Part shown: piece after piece, positions 62,981 to 64,000 of the stretch
How the letters are laid out: each line of letters begins with the position of its first letter
Numbering within the stretch: the first letter of the stretch is position 1
NCBI GenBank assembly: GCA_963798745.1
Contig: CAWCUF010000002.1
Coordinates: 62,001 to 126,000 of the forward strand
Source: Prado023 sp963798745
Lineage (GTDB): Bacteria > Actinomycetota > Actinomycetes > S36-B12 > CAIYMF01
Reading direction: 5' to 3'
Length of the DNA: 64,000 nucleotides
The notes under the pieces: model-generated
What the model was told of the DNA's origin: nothing
Databases searched by the model: none
Seen by the model: only the letters and a program-made list of their open reading frames with translations
Position numbers and translations under genes: made by a program

Positions 62981-63353
62981 CTAACGGGTTGGGCCCGTCC
63001 CTTTCTCACCGACTGCCGAGTCTGCTGCCTCGAAGAGCCCGAAGAGGGATGCCTTCCACAATGGCAGGTCACGGGAAAGTGTGAGCCAAGTGAGTTCGCG
63101 GTTGATCTCGTCGTATTGGTGGATCAGGAAGTTGCGGTTGGCAACGGCAAGCGCCCACTCGACGCCCTCCGGTGCGAGCACGTCGAGCTTGGACAGTCGG
63201 TTCGCGGCCTCACCGAGCTTCATCATGAGCGAGTCGCCAGCCTCTGGAGCAGGTCATCGCCAAGGTAGGTTTCTTGCCACGGTCGACGATCTCCTCGACG
63301 CGGTCGAGCCAACCCTGGATGTGCAGGAGCTCCTTCGCAGCTTTGCGATCCAC
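62981..63353 (-). pseudogene. hepT: HEPN toxin HepT, two frameshifts
   Basis: Frame 1 from GTG 63353 reads VDRKAAKELLHIQGWLDRVE, EIVDRGK. Frame 2 gives YLGDDLLQ. Frame 3 gives GDSLMMKLGEAANRLSKLDV, VEWALAVANRNFLIHQYDEI, NRELTWLTL to the stop. The catalytic R-x4-H (RNFLIH) is intact. Each shift is cured by restoring a single G, in AAG(G)AAACC near 63273 and CAG(G)AGG near 63252, giving a normal HepT of about 125 residues. So the gene may be functional and misread by the assembly. It follows mntA by 11 nt. HepT acts as an RNase or is AMPylated by its partner. Confidence 0.75.
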
Positions 63354-63364
63354 TCTGTCACCCC

Positions 63365-63838
63365 TCACAGAGGCACCGCCTCACGCCGGATGTCGTCGTC
63401 GATTCTCGGCTTGAGCCCGCCGTAATCGATGAGGTCGACCTCTCGGCCGAGGACCTGCTCGATGAGCTGCTTGAAGCGAACGAAGCCGAAGGTCGAGGTC
63501 CCCTTGGGCGCTTCGACGATTAGGTCGATGTCGGAGTCCGCACGGGCCTGATCGCGTGCAACGGAACCGAAGACGGCCAACCTGCCGTAGCCGTTCTCGG
63601 CGGCGAGTTCCTTGAGGATGGGTGCGGCAGCGTCGAGGAGGATCTCGGGGCGGACCACCCCGAGATCGGGGGCGAACTTGAGTTGCTGGCTGACGGCGGG
63701 CTGGGTGACGCCAAGGGCATCGGCGATCTGGCGCTGGCTCATCCCGGTGGCGACCATGGCGCGCAGGGCGAGGACACGGCGCAGCCGTGCGATGTCCTCG
63801 TCACGACGAGCGTCGCGGTATTCGGCCAGCAAGGTCAT
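63365..63838 (-). CDS. mntA: MntA-type nucleotidyltransferase antitoxin with N-terminal HTH
   Basis: The 157-residue antitoxin has an N-terminal DNA-binding helix-turn-helix (GMSQRQIADALGVTQPAVSQ, residues about 32-51). A MNT-fold nucleotidyltransferase follows with GRLAVFGSVARDQARADSDI and DLIVEAP, and the C-terminal EQVLGREVDLIDYGGLKP. The GSxxRx(n)DxD signature is intact, so AMP transfer to the HEPN toxin is possible. It is leaderless: TAAGAT lies 6 nt before the ATG, overlapped by a palindrome. The HTH fusion lets the antitoxin bind its own promoter. Confidence 0.88.
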   Translation of the reverse strand: MTLLAEYRDARRDEDIARLRRVLALRAMVATGMSQRQIADALGVTQPAVSQQLKFAPDLGVVRPEILLDAAAPILKELAAENGYGRLAVFGSVARDQARADSDIDLIVEAPKGTSTFGFVRFKQLIEQVLGREVDLIDYGGLKPRIDDDIRREAVPL

Positions 63839-63851
63839 AAGAATATCTTAT
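63837..63851. promoter_or_regulatory. Palindrome ATAAGA-ATA-TCTTAT over the mntA promoter
   Basis: A perfect 6-bp inverted repeat with a 3-nt centre overlaps the mntA start codon and -10 (TAAGAT on the minus strand). The divergent gene at 63857 begins 6 nt away. The MntA HTH is the likely binder, controlling both genes. Confidence 0.6.
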
Positions 63852-63856
63852 CGCAC

Positions 63857-64000
63857 ATGGATCTCATGCAAGCCGGGTCCCGCGAATGGAACCTGTTAAA
63901 GCGAAGGGCTGACAAGCACGCCGGCGCCGAGGTGAGCTTCGGCCGCGACCGCAACGGGTTCGGCTTGCGGGACATGTCGTCGCCGGCTTCCGAGACCTCG
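63857..64000 (+). CDS. Hypothetical protein, 3' end beyond window
   Basis: A frame open from ATG 63857 to the window edge, 48 codons: MDLMQAGSREWNLLKRRADK, then HAGAEVSFGRDRNGFGLRDM. It is basic, with no recognised domain. It is divergent from mntA with only 18 bp between the starts and the shared palindrome between them. A TATCTTAT sequence 6 nt upstream could serve as -10, making it leaderless. More sequence would be needed to name it. Confidence 0.45.
   Translation, partial: MDLMQAGSREWNLLKRRADKHAGAEVSFGRDRNGFGLRDMSSPASETS

Overview
The window is GC-rich DNA from an actinobacterium. The codons end mostly in G or C, and citrate synthase type 2 sits beside pdxH as in Streptomyces and relatives. 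GTG starts are frequent. Many starts lie 6-7 nt after a TANNNT-like -10 hexamer (leaderless transcription). I see no rRNA, tRNA, CRISPR array or intact IS. The species cannot be named from the sequence alone.

Layout. 0-4.5 kb: citrate synthase (cut by the window edge), pdxH, a PH/SHOCT membrane protein and a NatAB-type ABC pair. 4.5-12.3 kb: a nearly complete molybdenum-cofactor locus, with a seven-gene operon moaC, moaB-moaE fusion, moaA, moaD, modABC on the minus strand and mobA-moeA divergent from it. 12.3-13.4 kb: remnants of nitrate respiration, narK and narI fragments fused head to head. 13.4-16.6 kb: a cupin protein, panE, a frameshifted HAD phosphatase and a DUF389 membrane protein. 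16.7-19.6 kb: decayed and small genes. 19.6-26.6 kb: secreted proteins (EEP-family hydrolase, Tat-type multicopper oxidase, large M14 carboxypeptidase). 27-31.5 kb: small accessory genes and a fetAB-type ABC exporter. 31.6-34.6 kb: a two-component system with 10-bp direct repeats in its promoter region. 34.6-36.7 kb: gene debris, including HEPN/MNT and regulator remnants. 36.7-39.7 kb: a UbiB-like kinase and an M20 amidohydrolase.

40-55.7 kb is the most interesting region. It holds a cation/proton antiporter, an SdsA-type alkyl sulfatase, a SulP transporter, a MalT-like LuxR activator, a long-chain acyl-CoA ligase, a wax-ester synthase/DGAT, an aldehyde dehydrogenase, a GMC oxidoreductase and a TetR regulator. 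I infer a route in which an alkyl sulfate is hydrolysed to fatty alcohol and sulfate. The alcohol is oxidised to aldehyde and acid, activated to acyl-CoA, and either burnt or stored as wax ester or triacylglycerol. A 24-bp motif, 22/24 identical, occurs before the alkyl sulfatase/SulP pair and before the ligase. A TetR-type palindrome lies exactly in the 17-bp promoter spacer of the dehydrogenase operon.

55.7-64 kb is accessory: an IS5-like transposase scrap, tryptophanase, DUF1905, a PhnB-like VOC protein, DUF4304, ParDE, a DUF4143 ATPase and a HEPN-MNT module.

Several conserved genes carry single-base indels in short G or C runs (narI, the HAD gene, the aldehyde dehydrogenase, hepT). Some of the apparent pseudogenes may therefore be assembly errors.
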